In this document: positions 49,368-59,958 of the stretch, piece after piece
Layout: every line of letters starts with the position of its first letter
Numbering within the stretch: position 1 is the stretch's first letter
DNA from: Propionibacteriaceae bacterium
GTDB taxonomy: Bacteria; Actinomycetota; Actinomycetes; Propionibacteriales; Propionibacteriaceae
Length of the DNA: 64,000 nucleotides
Reading direction: 5' to 3'
Assembly: GCA_025965155.1 (NCBI GenBank)
Contig: JAOPXN010000026.1
Location: 19,718 to 83,717, forward strand
Notes under the pieces: model-generated
Told to the model about the DNA's origin: nothing
The model's database searches: none
What the model saw: the letters and a program-made list of their open reading frames with translations, nothing else
Program-made: the position numbers and the translations under genes

Positions 49368-52300
49368 TTAGGGTGCTGACGGCCTCAGCCGAAGGCCCTG
49401 CGGAGTCATCTGAAAACCAGCCGACTGCAGCGCGCTGCTGACCGCGCCGGAGCTGAAGACATGCCCGCCATCGGCCCGCTCCACAGTGAGCTTGCCCAGC
49501 TGGCCGACCCGGACCGAGCGCGCCAGCGCCGCGGCGGCAGGCTCCAGCATCTCGCCGTCCTCGCTGAAGGTCAGCAGGGTTCGCCCGCCACGCTCGACGT
49601 AGAACACCAGGTGCCCGTTCACCACGACGACCAGTGCCCCCGCTTTGCGCGCCGGCCGGTGGCCCTCCCGACCCGGCCATGGGAGCGCAGCACCGTACGG
49701 GTTGGCCGGGTCACAGGCAGCCAGCACCTGGGCTGACTTCTGCTCCGGCTCCTGCAGCTCCGCACGTAGCCGGTCCACCGCTCCGGTGAGGGCGAACTGG
49801 GCCGCCCCGAGCCCGTCGATGAAGTATCCGCGCCGGCACTGCCCGGACTCCTCCAACGCACTCAGGGCCCGGTAGGCGGCACCAAAACCCCCTTCGGAGT
49901 CCTCGGTCATCACGCTGCCGCGGGTGACAACCCCGTAGCGGTCCAGCTGGTTGAAGATGTCGGTCGCGAGCCGGCTCCGCGCCGCCGCCACCCCGGCATC
50001 CATGGGGAGGCGGTCGACCAGGGACCAGCGACCGACGGTGGTCGGGGACCCGACCCGCGCCGTACCGCGCGGCCGGACCGGACGCGGACCGAGCCGGGAG
50101 CGGTGCACGCGGGACGTGGGCTGCCGCGGCTTCCGCAAGGTCCCGCCCGCGGAGAGCGCCCGTACCGGCGCGAACGTGTCACCCGTGATCAGACCGGACC
50201 AGACCAGATCCCACAACGCGGCAACATCGTCGGGGCGGGCCGTCACCGCGTCGCCGTCAGCGGAAAGGCCGCGCAGCAGCCCCTCGAAGAAGTAGGCGCC
50301 GCCGGAGGCGAAGCGCTCCAGCAGAGCGGCAGCTCGGGCCGTACCCGGTTCGGCGCGCGCTGGACAGGGCTCCATCTCGGCCGGATAGAACCGTACCCAG
50401 CCGTCCGACTCCCCTAGCGGGCCGTCGCCCACCCAATAGACCTCACCGGTGGAGGTGAGCTCGTCCAGCATCGCAGGGCTGTAGTCGGCGACCCGGGCCG
50501 GGAAGATGATCGACTCCACCGAGCTCGCGGGCATGGGATAGCCGGCGAGCTGCTCGATCGTTGTCAGCAGCGCGTCCACGCCGCGTCCGCCGGTGCCGAC
50601 GCCTTGCCATTCAGCCAGGAAGCGGGCGTAGGCGACCTGCTCGACCGGCTCCACACCCTTGCGCAACAGCGCCAGCGTGCGGCGTTTGATCAGGGCCAGC
50701 ACCTGCGCGGAACAGTACTGCCGCCGGTCGCCGGCGGTGTCGTCCTCGAAGTCCCTGAAGGATCCCGAGATCAGCGTGCCCGGCCCGGTAAGGGCTTCGC
50801 ATGCGGCCTGGACCACTGCTATGCCGAGCCCGTAGCGTCGCGCCACCACTGACGGCAGGAAGGGTCCGTGGGTCCTTGCCCAACGCAGCACCAGGTCGTT
50901 GATCGGGTGGTCGGCTGTCTCGGCGAAAGAAGCGGCCACCCCAGGCGGGACCGGGATGCCGAGCCCGTCTCGAAGCCGTGGCACGTCCTCGGTCACCGCC
51001 ACCATCTCCGCGCCGGCGATCCTGACGCGGACGACGCGGCGCGCTATCACCAAGTCCTCCAGTGCCGCGGCGACGTCAAGGCCGTCGGAACAGCGCTGAC
51101 GCAGCTCGGCGGTGCTGAACGGACCCGCCGTTCTGAGGAGGTCGAAGAGCTGTTCGACGGTGCCGGCCCTGCGGTCGTCACTGAGACTCTGCAGGTCGGC
51201 CTCGGTGGCCGCGATGACCGCCGGATCGAGCAGCTGCTTCAGACCGTCCTTGCCCAACAGCTCGGCCAGCAGGTTGGCATCCAGCGAGAGCGCCGCGGCC
51301 TTCTTCTCGGCCAGCGGCACGTCGCCTTCGTAGACGAAGGCGCCGACATAGCCGAACAGCAGTGACCTGGCGAACGGCGATGGCTCGGCGGTCTCCACCT
51401 CGACCAGCCGGATCGACCGCGCGGCTATCTGACGCTGCACCTCCAGCAGGCTGTCCAGGTCGAACACGTCCGTCAGACATTCCCGCATCGTCTCCAAGAC
51501 GATCGGGAACTCCTGGTACTTCGCGGCAACGCTGAGCAGCTGGGCCGAACGCATCCGCTGCTGCCACAGCGGTGAGCGAGCCTTGGGATCGCGGCGGGGC
51601 AGCAGCAGGGCGCGGGCGGCACACTCGCGGAATCGCGAGGCGAACAGCGCGGACGAGCCGACCTCCTCGGTGACGATTGCCTCGAGCAGCTCCGGATCAC
51701 AGATGATGAGGTCAGCGGTCGGTGGCTCGCTCTCGGTGTCGGGGATCCGCAGCACCATCCCGTCGTTGGTGGCAGTGGCTTGCACCTCCATGCCGTAACG
51801 CTCCCGGGCCGTGTGCTCCACCGCGAGCGCCCAAGGCGTCATGATGCCGGAGCCCAGCGGCGAGTGGACGCACACCCGCCAGTCGCCCAGCTCGTCGCGG
51901 AACCGCTCGAACACCACGGTGTTGTCGGTGGGCAGGACCCCGGTCGACTGCTGCTGCTCGGACAGGTAGCTCACCAGGTTGTCGGCCGCCCAGGTGTCGA
52001 GTCCGGACGCTTCGAGCCGGACCTTCGCCGCCTCGGGCTCCATGGCCCCGATCTGCCGGACGAACTGTCCGAAGGCGCGGCCGAGCTCGGCTGGCCGGCT
52101 CGGCGAGTCCCCCTTCCAGAAGGGGAGCCGTCCCGGTGCACCCGGTGCCGGTGAGACCAGGACCTGGTCGTGGGTGATCTGCTCGACCCGCCAGCTGGTG
52201 GTGCCGAGGGTGAAGACATCGCCGACGCGAGTTTCATAGACCATCTCCTCATCGAGCTCACCGACGCGGCGACCCGGCGAGTGCTTACCGGAGGCGTTAC

Positions 52301-53981
52301 CTTCCCCGATCAGGAAGACACCGAACAGACCGCGGTCCGGGATGGTGCCGCCCGACGTCACCGCCAGCCGCTGAGCACCCGGACGGGCGGACAGCACACC
52401 GGTGTCGCGCTGCCAGACGATCCGTGGACGTAGCTCGGCGAAGTCCTCGGAGGGGTAGCGCCCGCTGAGCATGTCGAGCACGGCCTCGTAGGCGCTGTAC
52501 GGCAGGTCGGAGTAGCTACTGGCGCGGCGCACCAGCGCGAACAGCTCGTCCACCTTGCAGTCATCGGCCGAGACGATGGCGACAATCTGCTGAGCAAGCA
52601 CGTCGAGCGGGTTTCGTAGCTCCGCGATCTCCTCGATCGCCCCGGCCCGCATCCGTTCCACCACGACGGCCGACTCGATCAGGTCGCCGCGATGGTTCGG
52701 GAAGAAAACCCCTCGAGACGTGGCCCCCACCTGGTGGCCGGCGCGGCCGACCCGCTGTAGTCCGCTCGCCACCGAGGGTGGGGCCTCGACCTGGACCACG
52801 ATGTCAACCGCACCCATGTCGATGCCGAGCTCCAGTGAGGAGGTGGCCACCACGCAGGGCAGCAGGCCCGACTTTAGGTCTGCCTCGATCTGGGCTCGCT
52901 GCTCTTTGCTGACCGACCCGTGGTGGGCGCGGGCGATGATTGGGACGGTGGAGCCGTCGTGGCCCGACGACGCGCCGGACTGCGCCATCACCTCCGCCGG
53001 CGGCGGGAGGTCGCGTCCGCTGTCTGCGTCGCCGAGGCGCTCGGCATGCAGCTCGTTCAGGTGTGCTGTGAGGCGCTCGGCAAGCCGTCGGGAGTTCGCG
53101 AACACGATGGTCGAACGGTGCGCCGTGATGAGGTCGAAAATGTGGTTCTCCACATGCGGCCAGATGGACGGCCGCTGGCGGGGCGCCTCGTCCTCAAGGG
53201 TCTGCTGGATCGGGGCGCTGCCGCCCAGGTTCGCCATGTCCTCGACCGGGACGACGATGTTGAGGTCCCAGGACTTGACCGACGGCGGCGCAACAATGTT
53301 GACCGGGTGCGGACCGCCGAGGAAGCGGGCCACCCGTTCGGGCGGCCGTACCGTTGCCGACAGCCCGATCCGCTGCACCGGGGCGTTGCCTCCCGACTCA
53401 GCCACCATCATGTCGAGACGTTCGAGCGAGACAGCCAAATGGGCGCCGCGCTTGGTGCCGGCGAGGGCGTGCACCTCGTCGACGATCACTGTGTCGACAT
53501 GACGGAGCACGTCGCGGGCCGCCGACGTCAACATCAAGAACAGCGACTCAGGGGTAGTGATCAAGATGTCCGGCGGGTTGGTCGAGATCCGCCGCCGGTC
53601 CGCGGCTGGTGTGTCGCCGGAACGGACGCCGACGGTGACCTGCGGCGCCGGCTCGCCCAGCCGAAGCGCTGTCTGGCCGATTCCGGCGAGCGGGGCGCGA
53701 AGGTTGCGCTCGACGTCGACGGCGAGCGCCTTCAACGGTGACACGTAGAGCACCCGGCACCGTTCCTTGGGGGGCGGTGTCGGCGTCCGGGTCAGGCCGT
53801 CCAGCGCCCACAGGAACGCGGCCAGGGTTTTGCCCGACCCGGTCGGCGCGATCACCAGGGCGTTCTGGCGGGCTGAGATCGACTGCCAGGCACCCACCTG
53901 GGCGGGAGTCGGGTCGGCAAACACCTCCCGGAACCAGGTGGCGGTCGCGGGAGCGAATGCATCGAGTGGATCCGCAGCCAT
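49368..53981 (-). CDS. lhr: ATP-dependent helicase Lhr (large helicase-related protein)
   Basis: NALVIAPTGSGKTLAAFLWALDGL, VDEVHALAGTKRGAHLAVSLERL, GLSATVRPPERVARFLGG, AHHGSVSKEQRAQIEADLKSGLLPCVVATSSLELGIDMGAVDIVVQVEAPPSVASGLQRVGRAGHQVG; long C-terminal Lhr region. Start ATG 53981. Confidence 0.95.
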   Translation of the reverse strand: MAADPLDAFAPATATWFREVFADPTPAQVGAWQSISARQNALVIAPTGSGKTLAAFLWALDGLTRTPTPPPKERCRVLYVSPLKALAVDVERNLRAPLAGIGQTALRLGEPAPQVTVGVRSGDTPAADRRRISTNPPDILITTPESLFLMLTSAARDVLRHVDTVIVDEVHALAGTKRGAHLAVSLERLDMMVAESGGNAPVQRIGLSATVRPPERVARFLGGPHPVNIVAPPSVKSWDLNIVVPVEDMANLGGSAPIQQTLEDEAPRQRPSIWPHVENHIFDLITAHRSTIVFANSRRLAERLTAHLNELHAERLGDADSGRDLPPPAEVMAQSGASSGHDGSTVPIIARAHHGSVSKEQRAQIEADLKSGLLPCVVATSSLELGIDMGAVDIVVQVEAPPSVASGLQRVGRAGHQVGATSRGVFFPNHRGDLIESAVVVERMRAGAIEEIAELRNPLDVLAQQIVAIVSADDCKVDELFALVRRASSYSDLPYSAYEAVLDMLSGRYPSEDFAELRPRIVWQRDTGVLSARPGAQRLAVTSGGTIPDRGLFGVFLIGEGNASGKHSPGRRVGELDEEMVYETRVGDVFTLGTTSWRVEQITHDQVLVSPAPGAPGRLPFWKGDSPSRPAELGRAFGQFVRQIGAMEPEAAKVRLEASGLDTWAADNLVSYLSEQQQSTGVLPTDNTVVFERFRDELGDWRVCVHSPLGSGIMTPWALAVEHTARERYGMEVQATATNDGMVLRIPDTESEPPTADLIICDPELLEAIVTEEVGSSALFASRFRECAARALLLPRRDPKARSPLWQQRMRSAQLLSVAAKYQEFPIVLETMRECLTDVFDLDSLLEVQRQIAARSIRLVEVETAEPSPFARSLLFGYVGAFVYEGDVPLAEKKAAALSLDANLLAELLGKDGLKQLLDPAVIAATEADLQSLSDDRRAGTVEQLFDLLRTAGPFSTAELRQRCSDGLDVAAALEDLVIARRVVRVRIAGAEMVAVTEDVPRLRDGLGIPVPPGVAASFAETADHPINDLVLRWARTHGPFLPSVVARRYGLGIAVVQAACEALTGPGTLISGSFRDFEDDTAGDRRQYCSAQVLALIKRRTLALLRKGVEPVEQVAYARFLAEWQGVGTGGRGVDALLTTIEQLAGYPMPASSVESIIFPARVADYSPAMLDELTSTGEVYWVGDGPLGESDGWVRFYPAEMEPCPARAEPGTARAAALLERFASGGAYFFEGLLRGLSADGDAVTARPDDVAALWDLVWSGLITGDTFAPVRALSAGGTLRKPRQPTSRVHRSRLGPRPVRPRGTARVGSPTTVGRWSLVDRLPMDAGVAAARSRLATDIFNQLDRYGVVTRGSVMTEDSEGGFGAAYRALSALEESGQCRRGYFIDGLGAAQFALTGAVDRLRAELQEPEQKSAQVLAACDPANPYGAALPWPGREGHRPARKAGALVVVVNGHLVFYVERGGRTLLTFSEDGEMLEPAAAALARSVRVGQLGKLTVERADGGHVFSSGAVSSALQSAGFQMTPQGLRLRPSAP

Positions 53982-54060
53982 ACTCCAATAGTGCCTGGTG
54001 GCTCCGACAGTTCCGTTGGCTGCGTAGTGCGGACCCTGTCGCCGCCGGCAGCAGCCGGAA

Positions 54061-55113
54061 GTGTCAGTGCTCTGGACTAACCTGATCCGAGTGTCCGTTC
54101 CCTCGACTGCGCTGGCGATGCCGCTGCGTCGCTGGCTGCCCGGGATGCTGGGCCTCGCCCTGATCTGGGGCTCCAGCTTCTTGTTCATCAAGGTCGGTGT
54201 GTCTGCGCTACACCCCTTCTGGGTCGCCTTTGGCCGAGTGGCAAGCGGGGCTGCGGCGCTGCTCGTGGTGATGGCTATCCAGCGGGCCAGGCTGCCCGGT
54301 ACGCCGGCAGCCTGGGCGCATAACGCTGTGGTCTCCGTCGTTGGAATCGCCGCTCCATTCACCCTGTTCGCCTACGGCGAGCAGCGGGTGTCCTCCACAC
54401 TCGCCGGGATCTGGAACTCGGTGACGCCCCTGGTGGTGCTGCCACTTGCGGTGTTCGCCTTTCGCACCGAGCGGATGACCACCCGGCGGACCGTTGGTCT
54501 GGCTCTCGGCCTGGTTGGTGCCCTGGTAATCCTCGGCGTCTGGCGTGGCATCGGCGGGTCGTCGTTGGCAGGCCAGTTGATGTGCCTAGCCGCCGCCTGC
54601 TGCTACGGCGTGTCGATCCCGTACACCAAGAGGTTCGTGGCGCCGCTGCCACATTCCGGCGTGGTGATGTCCGCCTGCCAGCTGATAATCGCCAGCGCGG
54701 TACTCGCGGTGGCGGCTCCGTTGGTCAGCGGTGCGGCCCCCGAAGTGAGTTCGCTGCCGTGGACCGTGGTGGGCGCCGTCGTGGTGCTCGGGGCCGTCGG
54801 TACCGGATTGGCGTTTGTCATCAACATGCGCAACATCCGGTTGGTCGGCGCCAGCACGGCGTCCATGGTCACCTACATCATCCCGGTGTTCGCCACGGTG
54901 GCCGGGGTGGTCGTGCTGCACGAGCACCTTCAGTGGTTCCAGCCGATTGGGGCGCTGGTCGTCCTAGTCGGTGTCGCTGTGTCCCAGAACGCCTTCCGGC
55001 GCCGAACGGTGGTGGTGGCCGACCCCGGATTGCCCGGTGGACCGGCGATCGAGCCGCAGGCACACACTGATCCGGCTGACGGCCGTACCTGCTCGACCTG
55101 TCGGCAGCGCTGA
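54061..55113 (+). CDS. EamA/DMT superfamily transporter
   Basis: Ten TM segments; LGLALIWGSSFLFIKVGVSALHPFWVAFGRV, LAGIWNSVTPLVVLPLAV, VTYIIPVFATVAGVVVLHEHLQW. Start may be GTG 54091. Confidence 0.9.
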   Translation: MSVLWTNLIRVSVPSTALAMPLRRWLPGMLGLALIWGSSFLFIKVGVSALHPFWVAFGRVASGAAALLVVMAIQRARLPGTPAAWAHNAVVSVVGIAAPFTLFAYGEQRVSSTLAGIWNSVTPLVVLPLAVFAFRTERMTTRRTVGLALGLVGALVILGVWRGIGGSSLAGQLMCLAAACCYGVSIPYTKRFVAPLPHSGVVMSACQLIIASAVLAVAAPLVSGAAPEVSSLPWTVVGAVVVLGAVGTGLAFVINMRNIRLVGASTASMVTYIIPVFATVAGVVVLHEHLQWFQPIGALVVLVGVAVSQNAFRRRTVVVADPGLPGGPAIEPQAHTDPADGRTCSTCRQR

Positions 55114-55153
55114 TCGGCAGCAACTGTCGGTGCGACCATCTACAGTTCACAGC

Positions 55154-56122
55154 GTGCTTGACCAGACCAGTTCGCAGATCCCGCAGCCGGCCGAAGCGGC
55201 GGAGGTGCTGATCCATGCCCGGGGTCTGTCGAAGACCCACGGAAGTGTGCAGGCCGTGCGGGGCATCGACCTGGACGTGCTGCGAGGCGAGTCGTTCGGG
55301 TTCTTGGGCCCCAACGGTGCCGGCAAGTCATCGACGATGAAGATGATCTCCTGCACGTCACCGCCGAGCGGCGGGACGTTGCGGATCCTCGGCCACGACC
55401 CGGTCGAGTACGGCTCTGCCATCCGAGCCCACCTGGGGGTCTGCCCCCAGGAGGACAGCCTCGACACCGAGATCACGGTGGAGGAGAATCTCACCGTCTA
55501 CGCCCGCTACTTCGGCATCGGCCGCAAGGCGGCGAAGGTCAAAGCGGACGAGCTGCTCGACTTCGTGCATTTGGGCGACAAGCGCAAGGTCAAGGTGGAA
55601 GCCCTGTCCGGTGGGATGAAGCGACGCCTCACCATCGCCCGCTCGCTGATCAACGATCCCGACATCCTGCTACTGGACGAACCCACTACTGGGTTGGACC
55701 CGCAGGCCCGGCACGTGCTGTGGGACCGCCTTTACCGGCTGCGTCAGCTTGGAGTGACCTTGGTGCTCACCACCCACTACATGGACGAGGCCGAACAGCT
55801 GTGCGACCGGCTGGTGGTGATGGACAACGGCGTCTTTGTCGCCGAGGGGTCCCCGCGACAGCTGATCGAGCGCCACGCCACCCGGGAGGTCGCTGAGCTG
55901 CGGTTCCCGCCCGGCGACCATCGCGCTGTGGCGGAGCGTCTCAGTGACCTTTGCGAACGGGTCGAGGTGCTGCCCGACCGGCTGCTGCTCTATGTCGACC
56001 GCGGAGAGGAGACGTTGCGGGCTGTCAGCGACCGCGGCGTCCATCCGGTCGGCTCCCTGGTCCGACGCGCCTCGCTGGAGGACGTCTTCCTCCACCTCAC
56101 CGGTCGGAGCCTGGTCGAATGA
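55154..56122 (+). CDS. ABC transporter ATP-binding protein
   Basis: FGFLGPNGAGKSSTMKMI, VEALSGGMKRRLTIARSLINDPDILLLDEPTTGLDPQARHVLW. GTG start 55154. Confidence 0.94.
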   Translation: MLDQTSSQIPQPAEAAEVLIHARGLSKTHGSVQAVRGIDLDVLRGESFGFLGPNGAGKSSTMKMISCTSPPSGGTLRILGHDPVEYGSAIRAHLGVCPQEDSLDTEITVEENLTVYARYFGIGRKAAKVKADELLDFVHLGDKRKVKVEALSGGMKRRLTIARSLINDPDILLLDEPTTGLDPQARHVLWDRLYRLRQLGVTLVLTTHYMDEAEQLCDRLVVMDNGVFVAEGSPRQLIERHATREVAELRFPPGDHRAVAERLSDLCERVEVLPDRLLLYVDRGEETLRAVSDRGVHPVGSLVRRASLEDVFLHLTGRSLVE

Positions 56123-56138
56123 GCGCGGGTCCCAGGCG

Positions 56139-56969
56139 ATGACGGTGAGTACGACGCGCGTCGCCCGAGCTGGTGTGGTGGCGGCCAGACCTACGCTCTG
56201 GCGCAACCTGGCGCGGCAGGTTCCGGCCTACGTGGTGGTCTTCCGTCGGGTCCTTCGAGGCACCGCATTCAGTGGCTTCCTGGCACCGGTGCTCTTCCTG
56301 CTGGGAATGGGTGTCGGCCTTGGCAGCTTCATCGACCAGAACTCCGCCGGAGTCGGTGGAGCCCCCAGCTATCTTGCGTTCATCGCCCCCGGCCTGCTTG
56401 CACTGCACGCCATGCAGGTGGCGGCGGGTGAGTCGTCGTACCCGATCGTGGCCGGCTTGAAATGGACGAAGTTCTACCACGCGATGGCCGCCACTCCACT
56501 GCGGGTCGTGGACATTGTGCTGGGCGCCCTCGGTTTCATCCTGGTCCGGCTGTTCCTTGTCGCTGCCGTGTTCTCCGCCGTCCTGGTGGCGTTCGGCGCG
56601 GTGACCTCCTGGACCTGGGTCTTTGCCATCGTGGCCGCCGTGCTGGTGGGGGCGGCGCATGCGGCTCCGACCATGGCGGTGGCCGGCCGGGCGAACAGCG
56701 AGTCCTGGCTACCGATGTACTTCCGGCTGCTGATCTTGCCGATGGGCCTCTTCTCAGGGGCGTTCTTCCCGCTGAGCCAGCTTCCCGCTGCGCTCCAAGT
56801 GGTGGCCTGGTTCACTCCGCTGTGGCACGGCGTCGAGCTGGTGCGGGGCCTCTCGCTAGGTACCTTGTCGCCGGGAATGACCGTGCTGCACGTGGGCTAC
56901 CTGCTGCTGTGGACAGTAGCCGGTACTGCTGTGGCGCTTCGGACCTTCGGTCGGAGGCTGGTGAGCTGA
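56139..56969 (+). CDS. ABC-2 type transporter permease
   Basis: FSGFLAPVLFLLGMGVGLGSFI, ATPLRVVDIVLGALGFILVR; start inside track ORF 55944-56969. Confidence 0.9.
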   Translation: MTVSTTRVARAGVVAARPTLWRNLARQVPAYVVVFRRVLRGTAFSGFLAPVLFLLGMGVGLGSFIDQNSAGVGGAPSYLAFIAPGLLALHAMQVAAGESSYPIVAGLKWTKFYHAMAATPLRVVDIVLGALGFILVRLFLVAAVFSAVLVAFGAVTSWTWVFAIVAAVLVGAAHAAPTMAVAGRANSESWLPMYFRLLILPMGLFSGAFFPLSQLPAALQVVAWFTPLWHGVELVRGLSLGTLSPGMTVLHVGYLLLWTVAGTAVALRTFGRRLVS

Positions 56970-57790
56970 TGTCCGTCAAGGCCGAGACCGGCGCGTCGGC
57001 GCAGCCAGACCTGGGCGTCCCCTCGCTGCGGATGGCTCACTGGCGGTTGGTGTACCGGCACGTGGTGGCCAACCGGCGCGGGTGGATCGTCTTCGCGACA
57101 GGCTTCCTCGAGCCGATCTTCTACCTGCTCTCCATCGGGGTCGGCGTCGCGGTGCTCGTCGGGGCGCTGCCCTTGCCGAACGGGGACCTGGTCTCCTACC
57201 AGGAGTTCGTCGCTCCGGCCATGCTGGCGGCGGCAGCGATGAACGGTGCACTGATGGAGGTCACCTTCAACTGCGTCTTCCGGATGCGGTACTCCAAGCT
57301 GTACGACTCGATCCTCGCCACACCGATGCGGCCCTGGGATGTGGCGCGGGGCGAGGTCACCTGGGCGCTGCTCCGCGGCGGTCTCTACTCGGCCGCCTTC
57401 ATCATCGTTATGGTGGTCCTCGGCCTAGGCCGGACCGGATGGACCTGGCTGGCTCTTCCAGCGGCGCTGCTGATCGGGTACTGCTTCGCCGGCATCGGGC
57501 TGTTCGTCGGCACCTTGATGCGCGGGTGGCAGGACTTCGACCTGGTCCAGATCGTCATCCTGCCGCTGTTCTTGTTCTCCGGCACGTTCTATCCGTTGTC
57601 GGCCTACCCGGACTGGCTGGCCGCCGTGGTGACCTGGACCCCGCTCGCCCAAGGTGTCCACCTGACGCGGGCCCTGACAACGGGGTCGCCGGACCTATCT
57701 ACCCTGGTGAACGTGGTTTATCTCCTGCTCTTGGGCTCGGTCGGGATGTTCCTGGCCAGCCGCCGCGTCACCAAGGTCCTGCAACCGTGA
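56969..57790 (+). CDS. ABC-2 type transporter permease
   Basis: GFLEPIFYLLSIGVGVAVLVG, LYDSILATPMRPWDVARGEVTWALLRGGLYSAAFIIVM; ATG overlaps the upstream stop. Confidence 0.9.
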   Translation: MSVKAETGASAQPDLGVPSLRMAHWRLVYRHVVANRRGWIVFATGFLEPIFYLLSIGVGVAVLVGALPLPNGDLVSYQEFVAPAMLAAAAMNGALMEVTFNCVFRMRYSKLYDSILATPMRPWDVARGEVTWALLRGGLYSAAFIIVMVVLGLGRTGWTWLALPAALLIGYCFAGIGLFVGTLMRGWQDFDLVQIVILPLFLFSGTFYPLSAYPDWLAAVVTWTPLAQGVHLTRALTTGSPDLSTLVNVVYLLLLGSVGMFLASRRVTKVLQP

Positions 57791-57981
57791 AAGAGACCGA
57801 GCTGTGGCTTCGGCTGCAGCAACACCTCGGGGACGTCTACTGCCGGGTCTGGGCCGCCGAGTTCAGCCTCGCGGAGCTGAAGGACCGGACAGTCATGCAG
57901 GCTCTCGCCGACGGCGTGCCGTGCAAGAACATCTGGCGGGCGGTCTGGGCGGCCTTGGAGCTTCCCAGTCGCGAGCGGTGA
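57787..57981 (+). CDS. DUF3046 family protein
   Basis: VKETELWLRLQQHLGDVYCRVWAAEFSLAELKDRTVMQALADGVPCKNIWRAVWAALELP; characteristic short ORF upstream of recA. Confidence 0.9.
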   Translation: MKETELWLRLQQHLGDVYCRVWAAEFSLAELKDRTVMQALADGVPCKNIWRAVWAALELPSRER

Positions 57982-58039
57982 GACCGCGGCATCGATCCGC
58001 TCTGTCCCCGGCTGAGGGCTCCGGTGTGCGCCAGGTGGG

Positions 58040-58621
58040 TCAGCGCGGCCAGACCGGGTCGCGGCCGGACATGGCGAGAGCCTTGGTGAACTTCGAGCTC
58101 TGCGGGCTGACGGGGACCTCGTCCCCGTACGCGCCCATGGATCGACCGAGTGCGGCCGTCTCCGTCACGCCACGCAGCAGTTCGGTCGCGGTCGAGTCGT
58201 CGACCTCCAGCGTCTGACCGGTGGCCCGTGCGAAGTCCCAGCCGTGCAGGGCGAGCTCGGCTAGCGCCATCTCGCCGATGGTGACGGCCGGCATCGGCTG
58301 CGGCCCTCCCATCGACACCTTGCCCTGCCAGGCCTCCGGGCGAGCCCAGGCGTCAGCCAGCGCTCGAATGCTGCCCTCGAGGGTCAGCTGCCAGTTCCCG
58401 TCGGTGTGGTCGAGCCTCGACCCGTACGGATCGGCCGAGTCCAGCGCTTCCCTACGCCCGATGGCTCCGAGTGCACTGGTGGTACCGATGAAGTGGTTGA
58501 CCAGTGTCCGCAGGTCGAACTCGTCGCAGGGTGTGGGGGCATCCAGATCGCAGGCAGACGCGGCCCGCACCGCGTCAATGACGCGGTCGGCGGTGGGCGG
58601 GAACAGGGAAGGGACTGTCAT
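58040..58621 (-). CDS. TIGR03086-type metal-binding (maleylpyruvate isomerase-like) protein
   Basis: DLDAPTPCDEFDLRTLVNHFIGTTSALGAIGRRE, MALAELALHGWDFARATGQ. Confidence 0.85.
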   Translation of the reverse strand: MTVPSLFPPTADRVIDAVRAASACDLDAPTPCDEFDLRTLVNHFIGTTSALGAIGRREALDSADPYGSRLDHTDGNWQLTLEGSIRALADAWARPEAWQGKVSMGGPQPMPAVTIGEMALAELALHGWDFARATGQTLEVDDSTATELLRGVTETAALGRSMGAYGDEVPVSPQSSKFTKALAMSGRDPVWPR

Positions 58622-58728
58622 GGCACCAGCCTGCAGCACTGCGTCGGCGCTGTCGTGGAGTAGTTCGACGAAGTCGTTACGACGGCCCAGAAGCGGATCG
58701 GCGCGCCGCACGGCGTGTCGGTGTTACT

Positions 58729-58744
58729 TCGAACAGGTGTTCGG
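58729..58744. promoter_or_regulatory. LexA (SOS) box upstream of recA
   Basis: TCGAACAGGTGTTCGG matches the actinobacterial/Gram-positive SOS box (GAACRNNYGTTC); about 140 bp before the recA start. Confidence 0.88.
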
Positions 58745-58884
58745 TAAGTTATGCACCTGGGTCGAAGGGCTGAGTACCACTGTCCACAGTCGCCAAGGCT
58801 GGACGGTTTCTGTCAGTGGCTCTTCCTAGAGTCAATGACACAAAGTCAAAAGAAAGCTCGTCTGGGCTAGGGAAGGATTCAACG

Positions 58885-59931
58885 ATGGCTGTCGCGGACC
58901 GGAGCAAGGCGCTGGACACAGCGCTCGCGCAAATTGAGAAACAGCATGGCAAGGGCTCGGTGATGCGCCTGGGAGACGAGATCCGTGCGCCGATCGAGGT
59001 CATCCCGACCGGGTCGATCGCGTTGGACATTGCTTTGGGCATCGGCGGACTGCCTCGCGGCCGTGTCGTCGAGATCTATGGTCCCGAATCCAGCGGTAAG
59101 ACCACGGTCGCGCTGCACGCCATCGCGAACGCGCAGGCCGCCGGCGGCATCTGCGCCTTCATCGACGCTGAGCACGCTCTGGACCCTGATTACGCCGAAC
59201 GTCTGGGAGTTGACACCGACGCCCTGTTGGTGAGCCAGCCGGACAACGGAGAGCAGGCCCTCGAGATCGCTGACATGCTGGTCCGCTCAGGGGCGCTGGA
59301 CCTCATCGTGATCGACTCGGTCGCCGCACTGACCCCACGAGCCGAGATCGAGGGTGAGATGGGGGACAGCCACGTCGGTCTGCAGGCGCGGTTGATGAGC
59401 CAGGCGCTGCGCAAGATGACGGGTGCGCTGAGCGGTGCGAACACCACCTGCATCTTCATCAACCAGCTGCGCGAAAAGATCGGTGTCATGTTCGGGTCTC
59501 CCGAGACCACCACTGGAGGTAAGGCGCTCAAGTTCTACTCATCCGTGCGGCTGGATGTCCGGCGGATCGAGACCTTGAAGGACGGCCAGGAGATGGTTGG
59601 TAACCGCACCCGGGTCAAGGTTGTTAAGAACAAGGTCGCGCCGCCGTTCAAGCAGGCGGAGTTCGACATCCTCTATGGCCACGGCATCAGCCGTGAGGGC
59701 AGCCTGATCGACATGGGCGTGGAGGCGGGAATCATCCGCAAGGCCGGCGCGTGGTTCACCTACGACACCGACCAGTTGGGTCAGGGCAAGGAGAACGCTC
59801 GAAACTACCTGATCAACAACCCCGACCTCGCCAACGAGCTGGAGAAGAAGATCAAAGAGAAGATGGGCATCGGTCCGCAGATCGACACCCCCGCGGGGAT
59901 CGATCCGGTGACCGGCGAGGTTGCCTTCTAG
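58885..59931 (+). CDS. recA: Recombinase A
   Basis: [71 protein letters not shown]. Intein-free. Confidence 0.98.
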   Translation: MAVADRSKALDTALAQIEKQHGKGSVMRLGDEIRAPIEVIPTGSIALDIALGIGGLPRGRVVEIYGPESSGKTTVALHAIANAQAAGGICAFIDAEHALDPDYAERLGVDTDALLVSQPDNGEQALEIADMLVRSGALDLIVIDSVAALTPRAEIEGEMGDSHVGLQARLMSQALRKMTGALSGANTTCIFINQLREKIGVMFGSPETTTGGKALKFYSSVRLDVRRIETLKDGQEMVGNRTRVKVVKNKVAPPFKQAEFDILYGHGISREGSLIDMGVEAGIIRKAGAWFTYDTDQLGQGKENARNYLINNPDLANELEKKIKEKMGIGPQIDTPAGIDPVTGEVAF

Positions 59932-59958
59932 GCCTCGCCCAGTTATAGCTAACGCACA

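Noticed and set aside
49368-53981. Large helicase considered as part of a defence island
   Set aside because: Motifs and length match housekeeping Lhr; neighbours are core genes, with no nuclease or methylase partner.
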